A DNA stretch of 64,000 bases from Planctomycetota bacterium (GCA_016716265.1 JADJWQ010000003.1:300950-364949), one strand, 5' to 3'; shown: positions 47,166 through 56,262, numbered from the stretch's first letter. The notes: generated from the letters alone by a model not told the origin. Numbers and translations: made by a program.

Positions 47166-47312
47166 GACCGCGCGCCGCGGGGCGCGGATGATCGGAGCGC
47201 CGTCCGCTCATGCGAGGTCTCCGGACCGTTCTCGTCTACCGGTCCCATGATTCCTGGCACGGTTGTCGGATGCCGCTGAAGCGGTTCGACCCAGCAATCC
47301 TCTGCACGCCCC

Positions 47313-47714
47313 ATGAAGATCCTGCTGCTCCTGGCCTCCTTGCCAATGCTGCTCCTCGGCGCCTGCTCCCATTCGCAGGACGTCGCGGTGCCCCCTGGCG
47401 CAGTGCCCCCTGGCGCAGTGCCCGGCGCACCGCCCGGTCCGGCCGCGGACTCGCTGCAGACCGCTCGTGTGACCAAGGCGATGAGCGACGCGCTGCGGAT
47501 CCGCGATGCGGCGCGCGTGTTCCAGCTGCGCAATGGCCGGTTCCCGGAGCTCTCGGAGCTCGTCGACAGCGGTGACTTCACCGCGCTGCCGACCGACCCC
47601 TGGGGCAACGCCTACATGCTGCTGACCGACGACCCCACCGGTGAGTTGGTGGTCATGTCGCCCGGCCCCGACAACGTCCCGGACACCGAGGACGACGTCC
47701 GGACCGGGCGCTGA
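47313..47714 (+). CDS. Lipoprotein with GspG-like pseudopilin C-terminal domain
   Basis: A 133-residue lipoprotein: signal sequence with lipobox LLGAC (cysteine about residue 18), a short VPPGA repeat linker, then DALRIRDAARVFQLRNGRFP and LPTDPWGNAYMLLTDD with SPGPDNVPDTEDDV. The latter is the type II secretion GspG C-terminal pattern with its calcium-binding loop, but the pseudopilin N-terminal helix is replaced by a lipid anchor. It may be a membrane-attached accessory of secretion or an unrelated use of the domain. The repeat linker is encoded by near-identical 15-base units. Confidence 0.75.
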   Translation: MKILLLLASLPMLLLGACSHSQDVAVPPGAVPPGAVPGAPPGPAADSLQTARVTKAMSDALRIRDAARVFQLRNGRFPELSELVDSGDFTALPTDPWGNAYMLLTDDPTGELVVMSPGPDNVPDTEDDVRTGR

Positions 47715-49640
47715 TCAGCCGCCGGGCCGCGCCGGCGCCACGCCGATGCCGTCGAACCAGGTGCGACCCGTTCCCGGCTGCGCGCCGGCCGGGTCGTCGA
47801 CGAACACGCCGAGGTCGCCGGCGTCGCCGAGCTCGACGCGGCCGAGCCACGCCGCGTAGAGGGCGACGGTGGCACCGACGCACGTGACCGGGGCCGTGAA
47901 GTCTGCAGGATCGGCCGTCGCGCTCGACCTCCTGGTGAAGGTCCGCAGCGCGTCGCGGTCGAGACCGGCGCGGATCGCCCAATCCTCCGCCGGGTTCGAC
48001 CAGAAGTAGACGAACAGGTCGTACACGCCGGCCGGACGCTCGATCCGCGTGCACAGCATCGGCACGTCCTCCGTCCCGGTCGCGTCCGCCGTCCACACGC
48101 GGTCGCCATTGCCGACACCGCTGCGCGCGTGCCAACGCCCGTCGGCGGGGCCCGGACCGGGTGCGGGGCCGCTCGCCGGCGCGCGCTCGCCGCCGACGAG
48201 CGTCGTGTTCGCGGCCGTCGCATCGACGTACGTGACGGGCCCGCAGCGGAGCTCGGGTGCGTCGACGATGCCGACGACCGCGGTGTCGAACTCGCCGTAC
48301 GTCGCGTAGGTCCCGCGGAACCACAGCAGCGCGGTCCGGTCCGGCGCCCACCTCGGCACGATCGGACGCAGGTTGTCGACCGTCGAATCGCGCGTGACGG
48401 GCTGCCAGCTCCAGGTCCCACCACCGTCCCGGGTCCGGCCGTCGAAGATCTCGTGGCGCGCGAGCGACGTGCCGTCGCGCGGATCGACGTCGGTCGACAC
48501 GAACAGCCGGTCCGGATCGTCCGGGTGCAGGGCGGCGAGCCCGGTGTAGTCGTTCTCGCTCGGATAGAGGTGACCGCCCATCGCACACACCGGCGTGACG
48601 GTCCAATGCGCGCCATCGAATCGACCGAGCAGCAGCCGATGGTCGGTGTCGCGATCCTCCGCGCGCGCGATGAACAGCGCGCGCAGCGCACCGCTGGCGT
48701 CGGCCGCGAGATCGACCGTCCACGCCCGCCGCAGGACCGTGCCGCCGATCGCGGTGCCGCTCACGAACACCGGCGTCAATCGGGCCGGCGGCTGCCCGTC
48801 CGCGTCGCGCACGTCCGCGTCCACGACGGCGCCGGAGCTGTCGTGCAGGACGCCGCCCTCGACGTAGCCGTGGTAGATCGAATTGTCGAAGTCGCGCGGG
48901 TGACGCTCGGTCGTGATCAGGTGCACGCGGGACGCACCGTCGCTCGCGTACTTCACGTACGGCCGATCCGCATTGCCGCCCTCGGTCAGCAGCTTGCCGG
49001 TGCCGGTGAACGTCTCGCCGAGGTCGGTCGACGTCATCACGCACGGGTCGAAGTTCGTCGCGCGGACGAAGTTCCACACCACGCCCGGGCCATCAACGCC
49101 CGCCGGAGCCGGCAGCCAGATCAGGTTCGAGTAGCTCATCGAGCGCGCGTGCCGGAAGGTGCGCTCCGGGGTCCAGGCGGTCGGATCGCCAGGGCGCACC
49201 GTCCGGCGCCAGCGCGACAGCAGCGGCGCCTCGCCACGGCCGCCGTGCATTCCGTACATCGCGAGGTAGCGGCCGTCGGGCAGCACCAGCAGCGCCGGCG
49301 AGTCGTGGTCGTCGCCCTGCAGCCGCTCGTGCAATGCGAACGAGGCGATGCGGCCGCGTCGCAGGTCGAGCCACGCGACGTCGATGTCACCGTCGCGCCC
49401 GGCGCCACCCGCACCCGCGCCGTCGGCACAGGAGCCGACCAGGATCCGCCCCGCGACGGGATCGACGACCGCCCGCTCGTCCTCGAACCACGACCACGCG
49501 CCATTGTCCTGGAACGTCAACAGGTGGCCGCGCACGCGGTCCGGCGCGGGCCGGTCCGCGGTCCCGCCCGCCTGCGCAGCGAGCTCGACGCCGAGCGCGA
49601 CGAGCGAGAGAAGCACGGCGAGCCGGGCGGTGCGCGACAT
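47715..49640 (-). CDS. Secreted BNR_4-type beta-propeller protein
   Basis: A 641-residue exported protein: signal peptide RTARLAVLLSLVALGVELAA, then LTFQDNGAWSWFEDERAVVD, the hallmark opening of the BNR_4 propeller family. Further blades include SPALLVLPDGRYLAMYGMHG, YSNLIWLPAP and DYTGLAALHPDDPDRLFVST. The last 200 residues form a beta-rich carbohydrate-binding-like domain (ERPAGVYDLFVYFWSNPAED). Some relatives act on polysaccharides as lyases or hydrolases; catalytic residues cannot be assigned here. It is convergent with the GspG-like lipoprotein gene. Confidence 0.8.
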   Translation of the reverse strand: MSRTARLAVLLSLVALGVELAAQAGGTADRPAPDRVRGHLLTFQDNGAWSWFEDERAVVDPVAGRILVGSCADGAGAGGAGRDGDIDVAWLDLRRGRIASFALHERLQGDDHDSPALLVLPDGRYLAMYGMHGGRGEAPLLSRWRRTVRPGDPTAWTPERTFRHARSMSYSNLIWLPAPAGVDGPGVVWNFVRATNFDPCVMTSTDLGETFTGTGKLLTEGGNADRPYVKYASDGASRVHLITTERHPRDFDNSIYHGYVEGGVLHDSSGAVVDADVRDADGQPPARLTPVFVSGTAIGGTVLRRAWTVDLAADASGALRALFIARAEDRDTDHRLLLGRFDGAHWTVTPVCAMGGHLYPSENDYTGLAALHPDDPDRLFVSTDVDPRDGTSLARHEIFDGRTRDGGGTWSWQPVTRDSTVDNLRPIVPRWAPDRTALLWFRGTYATYGEFDTAVVGIVDAPELRCGPVTYVDATAANTTLVGGERAPASGPAPGPGPADGRWHARSGVGNGDRVWTADATGTEDVPMLCTRIERPAGVYDLFVYFWSNPAEDWAIRAGLDRDALRTFTRRSSATADPADFTAPVTCVGATVALYAAWLGRVELGDAGDLGVFVDDPAGAQPGTGRTWFDGIGVAPARPGG

Positions 49641-49684
49641 CGACCGCAGTCTACGTCGGCCCGCGCATCACCGAGCCGACGGTC

Positions 49685-50158
49685 TCACGCGTGCGAGCGG
49701 ATCTCCTGCTTCGCGTCGCGCGACTTCGACTGCTCGCGCTTGTCGTGCACCCGGCGGCCCTTGCACAGGCCGAGCAGCAGCTTCGCGACGCCACGCTCGG
49801 TGAAGTAGAGCTTCAGCGGCACGAGCGTCAGTCCCTTCTGCTCGACCCGCGCGCGCAGCTTGCGGATCTGCGCCTTGCGCATCAGCAGCTTGCGCTTGCG
49901 CGTCGGCTGGTGGTTCAACCGGTTGCCGTGGCTGTACTCGTCGATGTAGGCACCGATCAGGAACGCCTCGTCGCCGTCGATCCGCCCGTAGGCCTCGTCG
50001 ATCTGGCCCTTGCCCTCGCGCAGCGTCTTGACCTCGGTGCCGACCAGCACGAGCCCGGCCTCGATGGTCTCCAGCACCTCGTAGGCGTGGCGCGCCTTGC
50101 GGTTCTCGGCGATCAGCCGGTTCCCGTCGCCCTGCTTGCCGCCGCGGTCCTTGGCCAT
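49685..50158 (-). CDS. smpB: SsrA-binding protein SmpB
   Basis: A 157-residue SmpB: AENRKARHAYEVLETIEAGL, LVGTEVKTLREGKGQIDEAY, GAYIDEYSHGNRLNHQPTRK and LTLVPLKLYFTERGVAKLLL are family motifs. The C-terminal tail KREQSKSRDAKQEIRSHA is the part that enters the mRNA channel. It binds tmRNA (encoded about 4 kb to the left) to rescue stalled ribosomes. The ATG at 50158 begins MAKDRGGKQGDGNRLIAE; the longer frame upstream is not conserved. Confidence 0.95.
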   Translation of the reverse strand: MAKDRGGKQGDGNRLIAENRKARHAYEVLETIEAGLVLVGTEVKTLREGKGQIDEAYGRIDGDEAFLIGAYIDEYSHGNRLNHQPTRKRKLLMRKAQIRKLRARVEQKGLTLVPLKLYFTERGVAKLLLGLCKGRRVHDKREQSKSRDAKQEIRSHA

Positions 50159-50270
50159 GAGCCGCGCCACGCTACCCGCGCGGGCCGCACCGCGCACGGC
50201 GGGCGGGCCAGAAACGCGAGTGGGCGCTTGCACGCCGGAGGCCCGACGGTAGACTGCGCGGCCCCCATCG

Positions 50271-50356
50271 GCCCAGGTGGCGGAATTGGCAGACGCGCTA
50301 GGTTCAGGTCCTAGTCCGGGTAACTCCGGGTGGAGGTTCGAGTCCTCTCCTGGGCA
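50271..50356 (+). tRNA. tRNA-Leu (anticodon CAG)
   Basis: An 86-base class II tRNA. Acceptor stem GCCCAGG pairs with CCTGGGC, discriminator A. The anticodon stem CTAGG/CCTAG encloses loop TTCAGGT with anticodon CAG. The long variable arm TCCGGGTAACTCCGGG is typical of tRNA-Leu, and the T loop is GTTCGAGTC. CCA is not encoded. It reads CUG, a major leucine codon here. Confidence 0.94.
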
Positions 50357-50409
50357 TTCAGATCGGTGGCCTCGATTCGGCGACCCTCGGTTCGGCGTTC
50401 GGTGGCCTC

Positions 50410-50454
50410 GGTTCGGTGGCCCTCGGTTCGGTGGCCCTCGGTTCGGTGGCCCTC
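50410..50454. repeat. 15-bp tandem repeat after tRNA-Leu
   Basis: Three exact copies of GGTTCGGTGGCCCTC stand head to tail, preceded by several degenerate copies from about 50370. The array fills most of the gap between tRNA-Leu and the dus gene. It has no coding role that I can see. Confidence 0.9.
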
Positions 50455-50484
50455 GGGCCGCCGTAGGTCGGTACGCGAGCAGGG

Positions 50485-51684
50485 ATGCGTTCGGAGCTGA
50501 ACGCCCAGGTCCACCCCGCCCGCCCGGGGGAGTTCGCGCCGCTGCGGCTCGGTGCGCTGGTGGTCGATCCGCCGGTCGTGCTCGCCCCGATGGCCGGCGT
50601 GACCAACGTGCCCTTCCGCACGCTGTGTCGCCGCTTCTCCGCGGATCGCTGCCTCTACGTCAGCGAGATGATCACCGCGCGGAGCTTCGCGCGGCAGGAC
50701 GCGAAGACGCTGCGGCTCGCGGCCTTCGGTCCCGAGGAGTCGACCCGCAGCATCCAGCTCTACGGCACGCACCCGGGCAGCCTCGGCGAGGCCGCCCGCA
50801 TCCTGGCCGCCGACTGGGGCGTCGACCACATCGACATGAACTTCGGCTGCCCGGTGCGCAAGGTCACCGCGGCCGGCGGGGGTGCGGCGATCCCGGCCCG
50901 ACCGCGCCTGCTGGCTCGGCTCGTGCGCGCAGTCGTCGCGCGCGCCGGCGACGTGCCGGTCACGATCAAGTTCCGCATCGGCATCGACGAGGACGTCACG
51001 ACCTACCTCGACGCCGGCCGCGTCGCCGAGGCCGAGGGCTGCCGCGCGGTCGCATTGCACGGCCGCACGGCTGCCCAGCTCTACAACGGCGATGCGGACT
51101 GGCACGCGATCGGCACGCTGAAGGCCGCGGTGACGACGATCCCGGTGCTCGGGAACGGCGACGTGTTCGAGTGCTGGGACGCGCTCCGCATGATGCGCGA
51201 GACCGGCTGCGACGGTGTCGTCGTCGGCCGGGGCTGCCTCGGCCGGCCGTGGCTGTTCCGCGAGCTGTGCGCGGTGTTCGACGGCACCGAGCCCGAGCCA
51301 CCACCCACACTCGGCGCCGTCGCGGCGACGCTGCTCCTGCACGCGGACCTGTTGATCGACCACGTCGGCGAGCGCGTCGCCATCCAGCAGATGCGCAAGT
51401 TCGCCGGCTGGTACCTGAAGAGCTTCCCGGGCGTGAAGGCGCTGCTGCCCGAGCTGCACCGCATCGCGACGCGCGCCGACCTCGGCGCGGCGCTCGACCG
51501 CCTGCTCGCGGCCACGCCGGCCAGCACGCCGTTCCCGGCCGCCGCCCTCCGCGTCCGGCGCGCGAAGGGCGGGCGCACCCAGCGCGTGGCGCTGCCCGAC
51601 GGCTATCTGGACGACCGCGAGTCGGACGAGCCACCGCGGCACGACCCCGGCGACGCCGAGCTCGCCGAGCTGAGCGGCGGCTGA
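50485..51684 (+). CDS. dus: tRNA-dihydrouridine synthase (DusB-like)
   Basis: A 399-residue flavoenzyme of the Dus family. FMN-binding and catalytic motifs are seen: VVLAPMAGVTNVPFRTLCRR, IDMNFGCPVRKVTAAGGGAA (catalytic Cys), ITIKF-like VTIKFRIGID, CRAVALHGRTAAQLYNGDAD, VLGNGDVFECWDAL and VVVGRGCLGRPWLF. It reduces uridines in tRNA D-loops. The C-terminal helical domain ends with a charged, probably disordered tail of about 40 residues. The gene follows tRNA-Leu. Confidence 0.92.
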   Translation: MRSELNAQVHPARPGEFAPLRLGALVVDPPVVLAPMAGVTNVPFRTLCRRFSADRCLYVSEMITARSFARQDAKTLRLAAFGPEESTRSIQLYGTHPGSLGEAARILAADWGVDHIDMNFGCPVRKVTAAGGGAAIPARPRLLARLVRAVVARAGDVPVTIKFRIGIDEDVTTYLDAGRVAEAEGCRAVALHGRTAAQLYNGDADWHAIGTLKAAVTTIPVLGNGDVFECWDALRMMRETGCDGVVVGRGCLGRPWLFRELCAVFDGTEPEPPPTLGAVAATLLLHADLLIDHVGERVAIQQMRKFAGWYLKSFPGVKALLPELHRIATRADLGAALDRLLAATPASTPFPAAALRVRRAKGGRTQRVALPDGYLDDRESDEPPRHDPGDAELAELSGG

Positions 51685-51801
51685 CGCGCGCCCCGGCCGA
51701 CCGCACTGCGACCGCCGCGGGCGGCGTCGGCCCGCCCCCCCGATCCGGCGTCCCAGCGCGCGCTTGAGGCTCAATCCATCGGACGTTACGGTCGTCAGAC
51801 T

Positions 51802-53817
51802 GTGAGCGGACCACGGCACCCGGCCGCGCTGGTCCAGCGCTCCCGCGACCCTTCGGAGGCGACCCTGAGCACCGCGACAGACTCCACCGCGCAGCCCGCG
51901 ACCGACGTCGAGCCGCTGGTCATCTCGCCGACCGGCCTGGACCCCCGTGCGCTGGACCAGGATGCGGTCCGCGCCGTGCAGCGGCTGCAGGAGCGCGGAC
52001 ACGAGGCCTACCTCGTCGGCGGCTGTGTCCGCGATCTGCTGCTCGGACAATCGCCGAAGGACTTCGACATCGCGACGTCGGCGCGGCCACAGGTGATCAA
52101 GCGCCTGTTCCCGCGCAATTGCCGGATCATCGGCCGGCGCTTCAAGCTCGCGCACCTGCACTTCGACCGCAACACGAAGATCCTCGAGGTCTCGACGTTC
52201 CGGCGCGCACCACAGGTCGGCGCCCTGCCGGTCGGCGCCCCCCAGGACGCCGACGACGACGCCGGCGAGGATCTGCTGATCACGCGCGACAACGAGTTCG
52301 GCAATGCGCAGGAGGACGCGCTGCGCCGCGACTTCACGATCAACTCGCTGTTCTTCGATCCGGTGCGCGACGAGCTGATCGACCACACGAACGGCCTCGC
52401 CGACGTCGAGTCGCGCACGATCCGCACGATCGGCGACCCCGAGGTCCGCTTCCGCGAGGACCCGGTCCGCATCCTGCGCGCGATCAAGTTCGCCGGTCGC
52501 CTCGGGCTGTCCATCGAGCCGCGCACGGCCGCGGCGATGCGCGCGGTCGCACCGGACCTCGTGCGCTCGGCGCCGCCGCGGATGCTCGAGGAGGTCCTGC
52601 GGCTGCTGCGCGGCGGGCACGCGCTCGACGCCTTCCAGCGCATGCGGGAGATCGGCGCGCTGCGCGCGATCATGCCGACGCTCGACGCGTTCCTCGATCG
52701 CGCACCGCGCGAGCGGCGCGTGCGGTTCTGGCGGCTGCTCGAGGCGCTCGACGGCCGGCGCACGACGGCACTGCGCGGGTCGGACGGTGGCCGACCGCGG
52801 ACGGCGACGCCTCCCCGCCGTGCAGCGGCCTGGCCGCCGGACAATGGCGTGCTGCTGGCCGCGCTGTTCCTGGAGCCCGTCGATTTCGCCGCGAGCGGCG
52901 ACGAGGAGCGCAGCCCGACGACGCTCGCCGAGGAGCTCGTCGCCCCGTTCGCCAACGACTTCCGGCTACCGCGGCGCGATGCCGGCTGCCTGAAGCGCAT
53001 CTGCGCCGTGCACCATCGCTTCCTCGGCGGCGTCGATGGCGAGCGCCAGGCGCGCGTCGAACGCTTCCTTCGCGATCCGTTCTTCGCCGAAGCGCTCGCG
53101 CTGTTCGAGCTCGCGACGACCGCGCACGGCGGCTCGCTCGAGCTGCTCGACCGCTGGCGGGAGCGCGAGCGGCGCCACCTCGGCCTCGCGGAGGCGACAC
53201 CCCAACCGCGGGTCGCGGCGGCAGCCCCGCAGGCGCACGCCCACCCACGCACCGCCGACGCGACCGGCCGCGACGCGCCCGGCCGCGACGAGGCCGGTGG
53301 CCGGCGCAAGCGGCGGCGCAAGCGGCGCGGCGAGGGCGACGGGGCCGTGCTCGAGGAGCCCCGCCGCCAGGCGACCGTCGCCGACGACGCCGCGAGCGAC
53401 CGTGCCGTCGACGAACCAGCGAGGCGCGACCGCGACGACGACCGCAAGGCGCGCCACCGGGACCGGGAACGGGACCGGGACCGGGACAAGAAGGCCCGCA
53501 AGAAGGGCAAGGAGCGCGACCGCAAGGAGCGCGACCGCAAGCAGCGCAAGGACAAGCGCAAGGGCCGCGAGGACGCGCACGTCGAGACGATCGAGCCCGA
53601 GTCGATCGACGTCAGCGCGTTCGACGTCGAGCTCGACCCGAAGCGGGTGCCGACCTTCGGCACCATCGTCGAAGGCCAGCAGAAGCGCCGGCGGCCACGG
53701 CCGCTCAGCCCCGAGGACGACGACTACCGGCCCCCGCCGGTCGACGGACCCGATGCCGGCCCGCCGCCACCCCCCCGGCCGCACACGCACGACGGCGGCG
53801 TGTTCGGCGACTGGTGA
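51802..53817 (+). CDS. pcnB: Poly(A) polymerase/CCA-type nucleotidyltransferase with charged tail
   Basis: Residues about 50-400 are a class II nucleotidyltransferase: YLVGGCVRDLLLGQSPKDFD holds the GG and DxD metal motifs, followed by RRDFTINSLFFDPVRDELID and FREDPVRILRAIKFAGRLGL in the neck. It resembles PcnB poly(A) polymerases more than short CCA enzymes. The last 230 residues are low complexity: arginine/lysine blocks (GGRRKRRRKRRGEG), RD/ERD/KD repeats and a proline-rich end, far longer than the basic tail of enterobacterial PcnB. The function of this tail is unknown, perhaps RNA binding. The start is GTG; an internal start is possible. Confidence 0.85.
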   Translation: MSGPRHPAALVQRSRDPSEATLSTATDSTAQPATDVEPLVISPTGLDPRALDQDAVRAVQRLQERGHEAYLVGGCVRDLLLGQSPKDFDIATSARPQVIKRLFPRNCRIIGRRFKLAHLHFDRNTKILEVSTFRRAPQVGALPVGAPQDADDDAGEDLLITRDNEFGNAQEDALRRDFTINSLFFDPVRDELIDHTNGLADVESRTIRTIGDPEVRFREDPVRILRAIKFAGRLGLSIEPRTAAAMRAVAPDLVRSAPPRMLEEVLRLLRGGHALDAFQRMREIGALRAIMPTLDAFLDRAPRERRVRFWRLLEALDGRRTTALRGSDGGRPRTATPPRRAAAWPPDNGVLLAALFLEPVDFAASGDEERSPTTLAEELVAPFANDFRLPRRDAGCLKRICAVHHRFLGGVDGERQARVERFLRDPFFAEALALFELATTAHGGSLELLDRWRERERRHLGLAEATPQPRVAAAAPQAHAHPRTADATGRDAPGRDEAGGRRKRRRKRRGEGDGAVLEEPRRQATVADDAASDRAVDEPARRDRDDDRKARHRDRERDRDRDKKARKKGKERDRKERDRKQRKDKRKGREDAHVETIEPESIDVSAFDVELDPKRVPTFGTIVEGQQKRRRPRPLSPEDDDYRPPPVDGPDAGPPPPPRPHTHDGGVFGDW

Positions 53818-53853
53818 CCGACCGCCGTCGGGTCCCGGCCCGAGGAGCCGCAG

Positions 53854-54678
53854 GTGTCGACCGATCGCCCAGCGCGCACCGAGCAGGTGACGACGCTCAC
53901 CCTCCGCCGCATGGCCGCCGCGCGCGAGAGGATCGTCGTGCTGACCGCCTACGACCACGCGTTCGCACGGCTGCTCGACGAGGCCGGCGTCGACGTGCTG
54001 CTGGTCGGTGACTCGCTCGGCATGGTCGTGCAGGGCGAGCCGACGACGTTGACGGTGACGCTCGACCACATGGTCTACCACACGCAGCTCGTCGCCCGCG
54101 CGGCGCGCCGCGCGATGGTCGTCGCCGACATGCCGTTCCTGAGCTACCAGACCGGTCCAGTGGACGCATTGCGCAGCGCGGGCCGGCTCGTGCAGGAGGG
54201 CCGCGCGCAGGCGGTGAAGCTCGAGGGCGGGCGCAGCGTCCTTCCGCAGGTGCAGGCGATCGTCGATGCCGGCGTCCCCGTCATGGGACACCTCGGATTG
54301 ACGCCCCAGAGCGTCCACCAGTTCGGCTCGTATCGCACGCGCGGCACCGACCCCGCCGAGCGCGCGCGCATCCTCACCGACGCCTCCGCATTGGAGGAGG
54401 CCGGTGCGTTCTCGATCGTGCTCGAGAAGATCCCCGCGGACCTCGCGGCGGAGGTCACGCAGCGACTGTCGATCCCGACGATCGGCATCGGCGCGGGCCC
54501 CCACTGCGCGGGCCAGGTGCTCGTCGTGCACGACCTGCTCGGACTGTTCGACGCGTTCCGGCCGCGCTTCGTGCGCCGCTACCGCGAGCTCGGTGCGGAG
54601 ATCCGCGCCGCGGTCTCCGAGTACGCGGCGGACGTCCGCGCCGGGACCTTCCCGGGCCCCGACGAGACGGCGCCCTGA
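53854..54678 (+). CDS. panB: 3-methyl-2-oxobutanoate hydroxymethyltransferase
   Basis: A 274-residue PanB: LTAYDHAFARLLDEAGVDVL, LLVGDSLGMVVQGEPTTLTV (Mg ligand Asp), VVADMPFLSYQTG, VKLEGG, MGHLGLTPQSVHQFG and TIGIGAGPHCAGQVLVVHD are family motifs. It makes ketopantoate, the first committed step of pantothenate and coenzyme A synthesis, in the cytosol. GTG start with GAGGAG site a few bases upstream. No panC or panD is near. Confidence 0.95.
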   Translation: MSTDRPARTEQVTTLTLRRMAAARERIVVLTAYDHAFARLLDEAGVDVLLVGDSLGMVVQGEPTTLTVTLDHMVYHTQLVARAARRAMVVADMPFLSYQTGPVDALRSAGRLVQEGRAQAVKLEGGRSVLPQVQAIVDAGVPVMGHLGLTPQSVHQFGSYRTRGTDPAERARILTDASALEEAGAFSIVLEKIPADLAAEVTQRLSIPTIGIGAGPHCAGQVLVVHDLLGLFDAFRPRFVRRYRELGAEIRAAVSEYAADVRAGTFPGPDETAP

Positions 54679-54687
54679 CCGCGCGGC

Positions 54688-55992
54688 TCACGCGTGCAGA
54701 CCGGCGAGGCGCCCGGTCGCGAACGCCGCCTGGAAGTTGAAGCCGCCGATCGGCCCGTCGACGTCGAGCAGCTCGCCGCACAGGAACAGACCGGGCGTGC
54801 GCTTCGATGCCATCGTCCGTGCATCGACCTCCGCGAGCGGGATGCCGCCACGCGTGACCTCCGCGGCCCCGAAGCCGAGGCTCGCGTCGACGCGCAGCTC
54901 GAGCCCCTTGACGAGCTCGACGAGCCGGCGCCGCGCGTCCTTGCGCAATGCCGCGAGCGTCAGCTCGGCGACGCCGGCCTGAGCACACAGAGCGACGCGC
55001 AGCCGCTCCGGCAGCTCGCGTGGCAGCCGGTGCTGCACGAGGCGGCGGCCCTCGCTGCGCGCGCCGTCGACGAGCTCCGCGTCGAGGGCCTCGGGCGGGC
55101 AGTCCGGGGCGAGGTCGAGGCGCAGCGTGCAGCCACCATGGTGCTCCTCGACGTGGCCCGACACGTCCATCGGCGCAGGCCCCGACAGACCCTTGTGCGT
55201 GATCAGCGTCGGCCGGCGCCGCGTCACCAACGGGCGGCGATCGGGGCCGAGCAGCGTCAGCTCCGCATCGAGCACGACGCCCTGCAGCGCGGTGAGCCAC
55301 GGCGCGTCGACGCGCAGCGGTGCGAGTGCGGGCACCGGTTCGACCAGGCCATGGCCGAGCGCCGCGGCGAAGCCATAGCCGTCGCCGGTCGCACCGGTCT
55401 TCGGGTAGCTGAGCCCGCCGGTGGCGAGCACGACGGACGCCGCGCGACACGCGCCGCGCGCGGTCTGCACGACGAAGCCGCCGGTCGACTCGCGCGCGAC
55501 CTGCACGACCGGCGCTCCCAGGCACAGCTGCGCGCCCTGCTCGACCGCGTGGCGAACGACGGCGTCGAGCACGTCCTGCGCGCGGCCCGACACCGGGAAG
55601 ATCTTGTCCAGATCCTCCTCCTGCAGCGGCACACCGAGCGACTCGACCAGCGCGCACAATGCAGCGGGCGGGAACGAGCGCAGCGCGTGGCGCAGCCAAC
55701 GCCCGCGTTCCGTGCCGTATTGCTGCTCGAGGCGCGCTCCGGCGAGCGTCGTCGTCAGATTGCAGCGCCCGCCACCGCTGATCAGGACCTTCAGTCCCGG
55801 CCGGCGGTTCTTCTCGAGCAGCGCGACGCGGCGACCGCGGCCGGCGGCGCACGCCGCTGCCAGGAGTCCTGCAGCACCCGCTCCGACGACCGCGACGTCG
55901 ACGACAGCAGGTGGGTCGGCGGCGGGGTCGCCGGCAGCGGGGTCGCCGGCAGCGAGCAGCGCTGCGTCGCGGCGCTCAGGAGTCGGCGCCAC
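54688..55992 (-). CDS. BaiN/HI0933-family flavoprotein
   Basis: A 434-residue FAD-dependent oxidoreductase: the dinucleotide fold VAVVGAGAAGLLAAACAAGR begins near residue 33; VLISGGGRCNLTTT, GEDLDKIFPVSG-like sequence, LATGGLSYPKTGATGDGYGF, THKGLSGPAPMDVSGH and LFLCGELLDVDGPIGGFNFQ are family motifs. These enzymes are often annotated as aminoacetone oxidase or BaiN; the substrate is uncertain. The N-terminus has a short AAGDPAAGDPAADPP repeat before the FAD fold, so the real start may be further downstream. It overlaps the preceding small gene by 17 bases. Confidence 0.82.
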   Translation of the reverse strand: MAPTPERRDAALLAAGDPAAGDPAADPPAVVDVAVVGAGAAGLLAAACAAGRGRRVALLEKNRRPGLKVLISGGGRCNLTTTLAGARLEQQYGTERGRWLRHALRSFPPAALCALVESLGVPLQEEDLDKIFPVSGRAQDVLDAVVRHAVEQGAQLCLGAPVVQVARESTGGFVVQTARGACRAASVVLATGGLSYPKTGATGDGYGFAAALGHGLVEPVPALAPLRVDAPWLTALQGVVLDAELTLLGPDRRPLVTRRRPTLITHKGLSGPAPMDVSGHVEEHHGGCTLRLDLAPDCPPEALDAELVDGARSEGRRLVQHRLPRELPERLRVALCAQAGVAELTLAALRKDARRRLVELVKGLELRVDASLGFGAAEVTRGGIPLAEVDARTMASKRTPGLFLCGELLDVDGPIGGFNFQAAFATGRLAGLHA

Positions 55993-56164
55993 CGCCGGCG
56001 GCCGCCGCGGTGGTGTCGGCTTCGGCCGTCTCGGTCTTCTTGGTGCGGTCGACGGGGAGCGGCCGACCGCGGTCGGTGCGGTGCGCTGCCCAGCCCTTGC
56101 CCATCGGCTTGCGCTTGAAGGCGCCGGAACGGCACCCGCTCTTCTTGCGTCGCGACTTCGCCAT
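55976..56164 (-). CDS. Small basic protein of unknown function
   Basis: A 62-residue protein starting MAKSRRKKSGCRSGAFKRKP, then MGKGWAAHRTDRGRPLPVDR and an alanine/threonine-rich tail. The basic first half suggests RNA or ribosome binding, which would fit its place just after rplC, but I do not recognise the family. The conserved-looking core up to KWAAHRTDRG-type sequence and good spacing (start near AGGAGAT) support a real gene. Confidence 0.55.
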   Translation of the reverse strand: MAKSRRKKSGCRSGAFKRKPMGKGWAAHRTDRGRPLPVDRTKKTETAEADTTAAAAGGGADS

Positions 56165-56262
56165 CGGATCTCCTCGCTGCGGCTTCTCGATCAGGTCGAT
56201 TCAGTGAGCCGGCCGACTCAGCAGGCCCAGCACGTCCGCGGCTCGCGGCCGCGCCCGGCCGA

